Source: Lascolabacillus massiliensis (GTDB lineage: Bacteria; Bacteroidota; Bacteroidia; Bacteroidales; Dysgonomonadaceae). Taken from it: a DNA stretch of 64,000 bases. Position 1 is the first letter of the stretch. Each line of letters opens with the position of its first letter. This document shows, one piece after another, positions 26,659 to 34,090 of the stretch. The stretch covers positions 932,501 to 996,500 of the forward strand of contig NZ_CTEJ01000002.1 in the NCBI RefSeq assembly GCF_001282625.1, given 5' to 3'. Below the pieces are notes generated by a model, which saw nothing but the letters and a program-made list of their open reading frames with translations, was not told where the DNA came from and did no database searches. A program made the position numbers and the translations under genes.

Positions 26659-26690
26659 TATTTAGATTTATTTTTTTATATTTACGGACA

Positions 26691-26736
26691 CAAAAGTACA
26701 GTTGTCGGGGCAAAAGGGAATGACACAAAAGTGTGT
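26691..26736 (-). promoter_or_regulatory. Operator C and divergent promoters of the synthase and regulator genes
   Basis: Operator TGACAC-AAAA-GTGTGT at 26721-26736. On the minus strand TACTTTTG (complement of 26691-26698) stands exactly 27 bases beyond it and about 33 bases before the synthase start. On the plus strand the 8-mer TCCGTCTG (26759-26766) lies at the same 27-base distance and is a weaker -7 match (two mismatches), about 22 bases before the LuxR start. A partial second dyad overlaps the minus -7 element (26687-26700). One symmetric site could thus drive both genes, strongly leftward, weakly rightward. Confidence 0.72.
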
Positions 26737-26788
26737 TTCTTAAGTTCCGGATGTAAGATCCGTCTGTTTTTATTAAAAGGAGTGTTGT

Positions 26789-27547
26789 ATGGCTAAAAAA
26801 GAGGATTTTTTCATTCAGGAGAATGAAATTCTTTTTGTCCCTGATGAGGACTATGCACCCATGGAAAGGTATATTCAGTTTTTGGATGCGTTCTCACGAA
26901 CTACTTATGTAAGTATTTACGTCATTGACTATTTCAGGAAAAACTTCCTGTATGTGTCTGAAAACCCTTTATTCCTTTGTGGTATGCCTGCCGGAAAGGT
27001 CAGGGATATGGGATACGATTTTTATCTTGAACGTGTGACGGATGCAGACCTGCCACTTCTACTGGAAATCAACCGGGCAGGTTTTTTGTTCTCGGAGTCT
27101 GTTCCGCCTGTGAACCGGCTGGAATATACGCTTGGTTACGATTTCCATATGAAACAACCGTCAGGCAAGGCTATGCTTGTCCACCATGAAATCACACCGC
27201 TACATTTGACAAGGGACGGCAGGATATGGTTGGCGTTATGCTCGGTATCCCTCTCCTCACAGACGAAAGCCGGTAATATCGAGATTTCCCGTCAGGGTTG
27301 TAATTCGCGCTGGAGGTATCATCCGGAAAATAAAAAATGGGTCAAATATGCGGGTGTAGAACTGAAGGATTATGAAAAAGAGGTGCTCCGGTTATCCGCA
27401 CAAGGCTGCACGATGAACGAAATTTCTGAACAGATCCATAAGTCGGTCGATACCATCAAGGGGTATAAACGGTTACTGTTTGAGAAATTAAACGTGGGTA
27501 ACATAACCGAAGCCCTTGGTTTTGCCATTCACCACAGGCTGATATAG
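26789..27547 (+). CDS. LuxR-family transcriptional regulator with PAS-like sensor domain
   Basis: 252 residues. The N-terminal 150 or so look like a PAS-type ligand domain (VSIYVIDYFRKNFLYVSENP at 41-60) rather than the classical autoinducer-binding domain, whose conserved Trp/Tyr/Asp set I cannot find. The C-terminal 191-250 is a LuxR helix-turn-helix (DYEKEVLRLSAQGCTMNEIS, VDTIKGYKRLLFEKL). A strong Shine-Dalgarno (AAAAGGAG at 26775-26782) precedes the ATG, uncommon in this phylum. It is the only LuxR-type gene in the element and the natural binder of the ACACAC-N4-GTGTGT sites. I infer that it senses the synthase product. Confidence 0.88.
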   Translation: MAKKEDFFIQENEILFVPDEDYAPMERYIQFLDAFSRTTYVSIYVIDYFRKNFLYVSENPLFLCGMPAGKVRDMGYDFYLERVTDADLPLLLEINRAGFLFSESVPPVNRLEYTLGYDFHMKQPSGKAMLVHHEITPLHLTRDGRIWLALCSVSLSSQTKAGNIEISRQGCNSRWRYHPENKKWVKYAGVELKDYEKEVLRLSAQGCTMNEISEQIHKSVDTIKGYKRLLFEKLNVGNITEALGFAIHHRLI

Positions 27548-27601
27548 TATAATTCAAAGTGGAGCTCGAAGCTTTACAATACCTTTACTTGTCTCCCCTG
27601 T

Positions 27602-28360
27602 TTAATTCCTGTCATCTATAATGGATGACAGATAAAATTTTGGATAGCGTTTTGTCTTTTGCCCCGTGGCAATGCAAAACAACAGGTTGGTGCACAATCC
27701 GGCGGCTATCCACGAAGCGATAGGAAGTTGCGGTGGCGGAAGTATACTTTTTTCATTTTTGTATTGGGTGATGATTTTTTCAATCCACGGCTTGGGTTGT
27801 ACCCAGAGTTTAAAGTAATTCACAATGCGCTCTATAAGCTGTACTTCAAAGTTCTCCCATTTATCGGTAAAGTCTTTCAGTTGCGGGCCTGTAGGCTCCA
27901 CCACAAATGCCAATCCGCCCCAACCGAGATTATAGGGGTGTATGACCGGGACATTATACTTCTGGCACCATTCATCAAAAACAAACGGGATATCCGACTG
28001 GAAATCCAATGCGTTTATGGCAACATCTTGTTCTTTAACCAGTTCTTCCACATTGCCGGCATCGATGAATGTATTTATTGCCGTAATGTCAGCATTTGGA
28101 TTGATACTCAATAAATGCTCTTTCAAAGCTTCGGCTTTGGGTTTACCTATATCCTGCATCCGGTAATTCTGGCGGTTGAGGTTTGATTCTTCCACCACGT
28201 CGCCATCCACGATGGTAATGGTTTCAAATCCGAACCGCAATGCGCACTCGGCTATAATACTGCCGATACCTGCACCACCCAGCAGGATGCGGAAATGCTT
28301 GAGGAGTTGCTGTTCTTCCGGGCGGACATAAATTCGGTTCCTACTGTATCTTTCTTCCAT
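27602..28360 (-). CDS. ThiF/E1-like adenylyltransferase
   Basis: 252 residues. ATP-binding GGAGIGS (28-34) and DGDVVEESNLNRQ (52-64) with a Lys at 73-75 define the ThiF/MoeB/E1 fold, which adenylates a C-terminal carboxylate or a small acid. The zinc CxxC pair of ThiF/MoeB is missing and no catalytic Cys stands in the usual loop, so this may be a pure adenylating enzyme rather than a sulfur carrier activator. The first base of the start is 15 bases past the predicted transcription start under operator D. It is transcribed towards the LuxR gene (55-base gap between tails). Role in signal maturation is inference. Confidence 0.85.
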   Translation of the reverse strand: MEERYSRNRIYVRPEEQQLLKHFRILLGGAGIGSIIAECALRFGFETITIVDGDVVEESNLNRQNYRMQDIGKPKAEALKEHLLSINPNADITAINTFIDAGNVEELVKEQDVAINALDFQSDIPFVFDEWCQKYNVPVIHPYNLGWGGLAFVVEPTGPQLKDFTDKWENFEVQLIERIVNYFKLWVQPKPWIEKIITQYKNEKSILPPPQLPIASWIAAGLCTNLLFCIATGQKTKRYPKFYLSSIIDDRN

Positions 28361-28378
28361 ATTGTCTTATTTTTGCAA

Positions 28379-28424
28379 CAAAGGTCGTGAAGAAAAATAG
28401 TGTACACAACACACAAAAGTGTGT
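28379..28424 (-). promoter_or_regulatory. Lux-box-like operator D and -7 element of the ThiF gene
   Basis: Perfect dyad ACACAC-AAAA-GTGTGT at 28409-28424. On the minus strand its TTTTG ends at 28410, 27 bases by the same count used for sites A and C before the 8-mer GACCTTTG (complement of 28379-28386), one base off TAnnTTTG. It lies between the ThiF start and the stop of the upstream coiled-coil gene. Confidence 0.68.
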
Positions 28425-28443
28425 TTTTTGATCGCTGTGAAAT

Positions 28444-28989
28444 TTATTTTTTGTGTTTGAAATTTTCCACATCCTGTCTCAACTGCTCTGCTTCCAGTTC
28501 TTTCAGCCTTGCCCTTTCCAACCTTCTGGTTTTTTCGATAACTGCTTTTTCGTGCTGTTTCACCAGTTTACGGATCATTCTCACGCTATCCCTCCGGTTC
28601 TCGAAAATACTGTCGAGATCGTTTACACCTGCAGGGGTGATTTCTCCCTGCATCTGGACGTAACGGTACTTTAAATCGTTGTCCTTGCAGGTAGTGATTT
28701 CTTTCTGCTGGTAGAATACGATGAAAAATAAAATTAGGCACATGATACATAACCCGATCATCCCGTAAAATACCTTACTGGAAGCGATACTGAAAATATG
28801 GTGGTATTCAGTCCTAACCGGTTTGCGGATTTCTCTGATGGCTTCATCCAGTTTACCGGATAACTCGTCGATGGCCGACAAGCCGAGTATTTCGGGTTGG
28901 GGGGGAGCGCTATTACTGTTCCCTGCCTTTACAATCTCCCTGATTTCCTCGAAAAGCGTGTATATCTCGTTTACGTCTTTATTCTTCAT
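28444..28989 (-). CDS. Single-pass membrane protein with C-terminal coiled coil, mobilization-associated
   Basis: 181 residues: polar N-terminal part with a proline stretch, one hydrophobic segment at about 74-94 (VFYGMIGLCIMCLILFFIVF), and a long charged helix (about 120-181, KQHEKAVIEKTRRLERARLKE) of coiled-coil type. It follows the relaxase gene by 125 bases in the same direction. Proteins of this layout often stand downstream of Bacteroidota mobilization genes; function unknown. Operator D follows its stop, so the ThiF gene beyond has its own promoter. Confidence 0.7.
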   Translation of the reverse strand: MKNKDVNEIYTLFEEIREIVKAGNSNSAPPQPEILGLSAIDELSGKLDEAIREIRKPVRTEYHHIFSIASSKVFYGMIGLCIMCLILFFIVFYQQKEITTCKDNDLKYRYVQMQGEITPAGVNDLDSIFENRRDSVRMIRKLVKQHEKAVIEKTRRLERARLKELEAEQLRQDVENFKHKK

Positions 28990-29114
28990 TTCTTTAATGT
29001 GTTATTGTGTTATTACCTTGATATTTTATTGCACCCTTGCATTTATGCATTGAAGTACTATTTAATGAGATCATGATGCCATGACTTATTGAGATATTGA
29101 CTGCATTATGTAGA

Positions 29115-30029
29115 CTACATCTGCCGGCCGTACCTGCGTTTCTTCTTTTTTTTCGGTTGCTGGTACAGGTATGCCTGATCGTCATCATGCCCGCTTGCAG
29201 GCCGGATGTCGAACAGTCCTCCCAATCCCGATACTATGGATTCTGTACTGTTGTGTACCGTTGCCGATATCGATTGTGCCTGATCCTGCCGCATGGACTG
29301 TCGGACGTTCTGTTTTAATTGGTAGTCGATTTTCGAGTAACTGAACATCCTGTCCACTTTCGAGCCGTTGAACGTGTACCCTCCCTTTCTGAATTTTACT
29401 CCCTCCACGGTGGTGGTATTGCCTTTGGTCTTGAATTCCGTCCTGATTCCTGATCTTTCAAGTTCTCTTATCAATTGTTTCCAGTCCCTGCACCTCGGGA
29501 CGGAAGTTTTAAGGGCTTCGTATATCTCGTATCTGGTCTTGTCCGGCTCACGCAGGCGGTGTTGCTTCACATTCTCCTTGCCCGTGGAATAGTATAATCC
29601 GTACTTGTGCGTCAATTCCTTGCAGATCTTCTCGCTCCGGTAACGGTCGTTACTGTCGGATATGGTCTTGCCGTTATTGTCAACCCGATTAAAGACAAGA
29701 TGGATGTGCGGGTGTTCCTTGTCGAAATGCCTGGCAATGATGTATTGTGTACCGGTGATCCCCATCCGCTGCATGTAATCATGGGCGATTCTTACCATCA
29801 CCTTGTCGGATAGCTTTTCCTTGTCCTGTGCCGAAAAATCGAGCGAGACATGCCCGACCGGTTTCGATACCCTGCCGTTCATCCCTGCCTGCGTTACAAA
29901 GCCGTCGATGACGGTATTCAGGTTTTTCAGCCGTAAGCCGTCCGAATTGAGTATCCGTGTCTCTTTCTTTTCATCGATGACGTATTTTATTACGCCCTTG
30001 AATGAACTTCCCTTTGTGATCTTAGCCAT
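29115..30029 (-). CDS. Relaxase (MobB/BmgA-like mobilization nuclease)
   Basis: 304 residues from ATG 30029; an ATG one codon earlier is also open. The HUH-type triad motif HPHIHLVFNR lies at about 106-115 and an upstream Tyr-rich start (GVIKYVID) may carry the nucleophile. The basic tail (QPKKKKKRRYGRQM) likely binds DNA. It nicks oriT and pilots the strand through a helper's secretion channel. It overlaps MobC by 8 bases and ends before the coiled-coil gene. The GC content is higher than in the host genes. Confidence 0.9.
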   Translation of the reverse strand: MAKITKGSSFKGVIKYVIDEKKETRILNSDGLRLKNLNTVIDGFVTQAGMNGRVSKPVGHVSLDFSAQDKEKLSDKVMVRIAHDYMQRMGITGTQYIIARHFDKEHPHIHLVFNRVDNNGKTISDSNDRYRSEKICKELTHKYGLYYSTGKENVKQHRLREPDKTRYEIYEALKTSVPRCRDWKQLIRELERSGIRTEFKTKGNTTTVEGVKFRKGGYTFNGSKVDRMFSYSKIDYQLKQNVRQSMRQDQAQSISATVHNSTESIVSGLGGLFDIRPASGHDDDQAYLYQQPKKKKKRRYGRQM

Positions 30030-30375
30030 CATTGCGTAAAGTTTCTATCAGGTCATCGATCTTGACTGCCAGACGGAGATATTCCCCCCTTGCATTGGCG
30101 TACCCCTCGGCATTCGCTCTCCTTGCGATCTGGTTCAGGTTGTTCCCCATCCCCGACAGCTTGCGGATATGGCCGTTCAGTTCGGGGGTTATCCGTGGAC
30201 GGATCATGCTCCCAGATATGGACTGCCGGATAAATTCACTCCTGCTGATCCCTGCACTGTTTGCCTTTGTCCTTAGCGAGATATACTCCCTCGTGTCGAG
30301 TTTCACGCTGACGGTGTACTTGCGTTTTTCTCCCAGTTTCTTGGCGGGTCTTCCTCCCTTTTTTATCGTGTTCAT
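30022..30375 (-). CDS. MobC-type mobilization protein
   Basis: 117 residues, ribbon-helix-helix at about 20-60 (YTVSVKLDTREYISLRTKA, SRSEFIRQSI) followed by the MobC helix (NNLNQIARRANAEGYA). It assists the relaxase at oriT by binding and melting DNA. It overlaps the relaxase start. The 149 bases upstream (30376-30524) carry inverted repeats and are the best oriT candidate. Confidence 0.88.
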   Translation of the reverse strand: MNTIKKGGRPAKKLGEKRKYTVSVKLDTREYISLRTKANSAGISRSEFIRQSISGSMIRPRITPELNGHIRKLSGMGNNLNQIARRANAEGYANARGEYLRLAVKIDDLIETLRNDG

Positions 30376-30524
30376 ACTTTAGTTCTCAATGTCATTTTTC
30401 ATTATGATTTCATTCCAGACCGGCGGGATTTCTTCTCCCTATTCGGGGAGCAAGCGGGTTTTGGTACTACCAAAACATAAACTTGCTACTCCCAAAAACA
30501 TAAGGTATCCCATTTTTTGCTGCA
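30376..30524. other. Candidate oriT region
   Basis: Non-coding gap upstream of mobC with a perfect 8-base-pair inverted repeat GTTTTGGT-ACT-ACCAAAAC at 30458-30476 and a 5-base-pair one at 30435-30450. Relaxase-linked intergenic position fits an origin of transfer. No nic site can be named. Confidence 0.45.
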
Positions 30525-31463
30525 TTAAATCCTTAATCCCCTTTTTGGTTTTTGGACTGGCTTCTTAGGAGATCGGCTGTGTTTCAAATGTGCCCTTGCG
30601 CACAGGTATTCGTTCAAGTCCTTGTACTCCGAATAGTGGTGCGAGGAATTCCGTACACGGCAGCCCAGATCCTTTTCCATTTTTCTGAAAACTGTCATCC
30701 CTGCCTTGTCGTTGTCGAGGAAGGGATGTACCTGTTCATAGTCTACCAATAGAGGTATGGCTTTCTGCAGGTTTGCCGTCGAGTTGAGAATGATATGGTC
30801 GTGCCGGTTGGAATTTGGATATTCCGGATTGAGTTGTTTGTGTATGGTAAGCAGAGAGAGATAGTCCATAAACCCCTCGAAAACGAGACAGCTTTCCTTT
30901 CCGTCCTCCTGCCGGATATGGGTGATATCCTTGGGGGCGATGCATCCCTTGAATGAGGAATTGCGCAGTTCATAGCCTCCGGCATTGTTCGCAAAGCCGA
31001 TGGCATAGTAGGTGTTTTCCCCCACGCTGTAGTGTATCTCCCTGCAATGTTCCCGTGCGATGTCCGCATTGATCTTCCGGATTTTCAGGTATTCCAGCAG
31101 TCGGGGATGTTCCAGCGGTTTATCTTCGATCAGGGTGATACAGCTGTTCTTTCCGCTGTTCCGGTGAAAGGAAAAGGATCGTTGCTCCTCCATGGGTATG
31201 AGCGGCTGTTCCCTCAGATGTTCGATGGCGTCATTGAAAGTGCATCCCTCCAGTTTCATCACCAGGTCGATGATGCTTCCTCCCTCGTCGCTTCCGAAGT
31301 CGTACCACAGATTTTTGGAATAATCGATTTTGAGGCTTGGCGTGCTGTCATCCCTGAACGGGCTCCTGTACATCCCGTAGCCGGAATATTCCCTTGCAGG
31401 GTAAAATCCCCGACTTTTCAGGTAATCCCTTATCTGTATGTTTTTTATATTGTCTCTATTCAT
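30525..31463 (-). CDS. Toprim-domain DNA primase
   Basis: 312 residues from ATG 31463 (MNRDNIKNI); the frame continues upstream 10 codons. The N-terminal region matches the CHC2 primase arrangement (YRSPFRDDSTPSL, then YDFGSDEGGSIIDLV) but without visible zinc Cys residues. The toprim part has a Glu in VFEGFMDYL (about 200-208) and the acidic pair in PFLDNDKAG. Synthesizes primers for replication of the transferred strand or the excised circle. It lies downstream of the D5-like ATPase by a 194-base gap. Confidence 0.85.
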   Translation of the reverse strand: MNRDNIKNIQIRDYLKSRGFYPAREYSGYGMYRSPFRDDSTPSLKIDYSKNLWYDFGSDEGGSIIDLVMKLEGCTFNDAIEHLREQPLIPMEEQRSFSFHRNSGKNSCITLIEDKPLEHPRLLEYLKIRKINADIAREHCREIHYSVGENTYYAIGFANNAGGYELRNSSFKGCIAPKDITHIRQEDGKESCLVFEGFMDYLSLLTIHKQLNPEYPNSNRHDHIILNSTANLQKAIPLLVDYEQVHPFLDNDKAGMTVFRKMEKDLGCRVRNSSHHYSEYKDLNEYLCARAHLKHSRSPKKPVQKPKRGLRI

Positions 31464-31657
31464 TTTTCTGTTGTTTTGTTGCGGTTTATCCAATACTTGC
31501 TGTATTACAATACATTACACTGACAACACTTCCACAACAAGTATTATTTCCGTTGCCGCCCGTTCCCGACAATCCCGGTTTTGTTGTACGGTTGTTGTGC
31601 TTTTGTTGTTATTTTTCTTTCATTGATTATTAACCAATTAACGATGAAAGAAAAACA

Positions 31658-32848
31658 TCACAACAGGATTTTATCGATCACCTCTTTCCCTACCTCCAGA
31701 TACCGTCCTTTCCTGTCCAGTGGACTTATCTCCCCGTTAGGGCCTATACTGTAAAATGTATAATCGCTGTTGTGATCCGAACGGAGCTTCCAGTTATCCT
31801 TTAGAATGTTCCGGATTTGAGGAAGGTTTGCTTTCAATCCTGCATTCCGTACCACGTCAAGTAAATCTTTCGGGCAGCAATGGATTCCGGTCAGGTTGAG
31901 CCGTTCCATGACCTCGGCACAATAGGAAGCCATTTCAATCTCGACCTTGCTCGAATTGTATTTCTTTATCTTGTTCAGCGCAGGGGTTTCAAGCAGCGAG
32001 GGTTTGAACCACATGCGGGATTCGTTTTGCGTGGATAGCTTCCGGTTCTTCAGAAAATGCAGGAAAAAGGGTATTTCCTTTGTCATCAATTCCTTTAGGG
32101 AAGTTATATCCTTTTCGACCGGTTTGATTTTACGAACCCAGAAACGGATTTCTTCCCTCGGGATGATAATCGGGTTCTTTTCATTATTGGAACAGAGTAC
32201 GAACTTGGCAAAGAACTCGATCTCACGACGGTCTTTCCCCTTGGCTTCAATCTTGTAGTCTCCGGCTGTTGACAGGTTCTTGATCTTCTCGGTATCCTCC
32301 ATCCTGTTCAACAGCAACTCATCGACCAGGATCAACAGCCGGTTTGCCCAGTCGGCATTGAACTGGCTTTTAAAATCCTCGTTCGTGTTGAATGTGGCAT
32401 TCTTCCCGAATAATGCTTTCAGGAATTTCAGGAACGTTGTCTTGCCCGTTTCTCTTTCATTGGATACAAGCAGGAGAATGGGCAGCATTTGTGTCGGACG
32501 GACATACAGTAGTTGGATATAATCCAGTCCCAGCTCTATCTGTTCCTCGAAAATATGTTCCAGAAATAGCCGGATATAAGGAAAATCACCCTCGCAGGGT
32601 GCATGGCCAACAGGTTCGTACTGGTTGAGGAAAGTTCCATAGGCCTGCTGATAGTCTATATGGCTGGGTATGATACAAAATCCGTCGTATTTCCCGATTT
32701 CGGGGAGACTGTTTTTCCCGTAATCCTGCCGTAACGCTTCATAGCTCCAGACAATCTTTTCCTCGATAAAATCACCACTGATCAGTGGTCGCCTGACATT
32801 CTTGTACAGGGTTGTCCCGACACGGAAATATTCTCTTTTATCTTCCAT
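31658..32848 (-). CDS. Primase-helicase type ATPase (D5/VirE-like)
   Basis: 396 residues. Walker A in SNERETGKTTFLKFL (about 129-143), Walker B in LLILVDELLL, then a sensor region VLCSNNEKNPI and an Arg-rich segment: the superfamily 3 helicase layout common in phage-like plasmid replication proteins and Bacteroidota IMEs. It probably unwinds DNA for the toprim primase. It is preceded by the excisionase-like gene 4 bases upstream, so the two form an operon with the repeat region as control site. Confidence 0.82.
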   Translation of the reverse strand: MEDKREYFRVGTTLYKNVRRPLISGDFIEEKIVWSYEALRQDYGKNSLPEIGKYDGFCIIPSHIDYQQAYGTFLNQYEPVGHAPCEGDFPYIRLFLEHIFEEQIELGLDYIQLLYVRPTQMLPILLLVSNERETGKTTFLKFLKALFGKNATFNTNEDFKSQFNADWANRLLILVDELLLNRMEDTEKIKNLSTAGDYKIEAKGKDRREIEFFAKFVLCSNNEKNPIIIPREEIRFWVRKIKPVEKDITSLKELMTKEIPFFLHFLKNRKLSTQNESRMWFKPSLLETPALNKIKKYNSSKVEIEMASYCAEVMERLNLTGIHCCPKDLLDVVRNAGLKANLPQIRNILKDNWKLRSDHNSDYTFYSIGPNGEISPLDRKGRYLEVGKEVIDKILL

Positions 32849-32852
32849 GGCT

Positions 32853-33194
32853 TCATTTCATTTTCCTGCGTGCGCTACGGGCAACGGTTCGGGTGATTTC
32901 ACTATAGTCATGACGGTTTCGTGTCTGGCTTGCAGCCCATTTCAGTACCTCTTTCCGTGAAAAGACAAGTTTGCCATTATAAATCCGGTGCGGGATATCT
33001 CCTGCGGAAGTGAGCTTGTACATCTTTCCTCTGGATGTGGGATAACCGTTTTCTTTCAGGAAGGCAAGTATCTCCACAAGGTTGGCTGCATCCGTATCGT
33101 TCTTTTGCTCTGCCGGTGCCGGTAGCAACCCGTGTACCGCCTCCTTTACCAGCGCTTTCAATTCGTCGGGTGTTGTGATAATAATTTTCTCCAT
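32853..33194 (-). CDS. Excisionase-like helix-turn-helix protein
   Basis: 113 residues from ATG 33194; the longer frame to 33323 enters the repeat region and lacks family-like sequence. A winged helix similar to MerR/Xis is visible in about 50-95 (FLKENGYPTSRGKMYKLTSA, IYNGKLVFSRKEVLKWAAS). It may act as an excision-directionality factor or replication regulator. It runs with the ATPase gene and is preceded by the direct repeats at 33294-33407, a likely binding site. Confidence 0.78.
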   Translation of the reverse strand: MEKIIITTPDELKALVKEAVHGLLPAPAEQKNDTDAANLVEILAFLKENGYPTSRGKMYKLTSAGDIPHRIYNGKLVFSRKEVLKWAASQTRNRHDYSEITRTVARSARRKMK

Positions 33195-33293
33195 TACGTT
33201 TTCTTTTAAATTATAAATAGAAATCCATCGCACAAAGTAAAGTCGTATATTACTGAAAATCAAATCACAAAATCGGTTTACAAATGTCTTTAT

Positions 33294-33407
33294 TCGAAGT
33301 AACTCGATGCCATTCATAGACAAATGTAAAGTAATAATAAGGATTAAACTTTACCTTTTAACAACTATATAAGTCAATCCGGAGACAGTCGAAGCCACTC
33401 GATGCCA
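33294..33407. repeat. Two 19-base direct repeats upstream of the excisionase operon
   Basis: Copies at 33294-33312 and 33389-33407 agree at 17 of 19 bases (TCGAAG, two variable bases, ACTCGATGCCA), 95 bases apart. Each is followed by a GTAAAGT. The 310-base gap 33195-33504 holds these, AT-rich spacers and nothing else I can name. They look like operator or iteron sites for one of the two flanking DNA-binding proteins. Confidence 0.6.
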
Positions 33408-33504
33408 AACGTAAAGTGGTAATTATTTTCGGTTAAATAAATATAAATAGAAAGGGGGAGTATCTGGAAATGAGAGGTGGCAACAGTTATAAGATACTGT
33501 ATAA

Positions 33505-33930
33505 CTATAATTTATCTACCAACTTTTTCAATCCCTGCAATATGGATCGGGTAGTAAAGATATGCGGATAATACTGAATGCTGCTGAACTTGTCACTTGC
33601 AGTTTCAGGGATTTCTGCCTTGATAATCTCCGCATCGATCCACTTATCAACGGTCGGACGGGAAATGCATAATATATCGCTCATTTCACGCTTGCTCAAC
33701 TCGACCGGTTCGGTGATACCGTTTCGGGAAATATATCGTTCAAGTGATACAAGGGCTCTTTTAAGGTTTTCAGGCTGTGCGGTATATGACTGCTTACGTT
33801 GCTTCAGGGTTATAACTGCGTTTTCAATATCAAGACCATCAAGTTCAGGGTTGGATTTAAGTTCCAGCCTTACATCTTCAAATCCTCTCAGATCGGAAAG
33901 GGGAAAGGTATATTTGCGGGGACGTGCCAT
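33505..33930 (-). CDS. Small DNA-binding protein near the right end of the element
   Basis: 141 residues, basic start MARPRKYTFPLSDLRGF, and a helix-turn-helix near 80-105 (LSKREMSDILCISRPTVDKW). It is the outermost gene at the element's right end and is transcribed inward, as regulators of excision often are. No signature beyond the helix-turn-helix is clear. It could control the excisionase-replication operon through the adjacent repeats. Confidence 0.68.
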   Translation of the reverse strand: MARPRKYTFPLSDLRGFEDVRLELKSNPELDGLDIENAVITLKQRKQSYTAQPENLKRALVSLERYISRNGITEPVELSKREMSDILCISRPTVDKWIDAEIIKAEIPETASDKFSSIQYYPHIFTTRSILQGLKKLVDKL

Positions 33931-34020
33931 AATCCATGATTTTGAATAGCAAACATACTATTTATTATTCGATTTCAGTAGATAACGTTGTTTTTCTTTT
34001 CATTGTTTTTCTGGGCGCAT

Positions 34021-34040
34021 GTTTGTTATTTGTTTGTTAT
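34021..34040 (+). repeat. Right copy of the 20-base terminal direct repeat
   Basis: Identical to 18626-18645, two GTTTGTTAT units. It lies about 73 bases inside the right core (34113), between the last element gene and the tRNA terminator. Confidence 0.65.
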
Positions 34041-34043
34041 AAG

Positions 34044-34079
34044 AAAAAAGCACCTACCGGAATAAACCGATAAGTGCTT
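34044..34079 (-). terminator. Terminator of the rebuilt tRNA-Gly, carried by the element
   Basis: Stem 34048-34060 with 34067-34079 and a T run on the minus strand. It has compensatory differences from the host version at 18413-18446. Confidence 0.8.
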
Positions 34080-34090
34080 GATGATGAACG

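Noticed and set aside
27659-28114. A 151-codon plus-strand frame opposite the ThiF gene
   Set aside because: Lies entirely within the well-supported ThiF gene on the other strand and shows no family-like motif.
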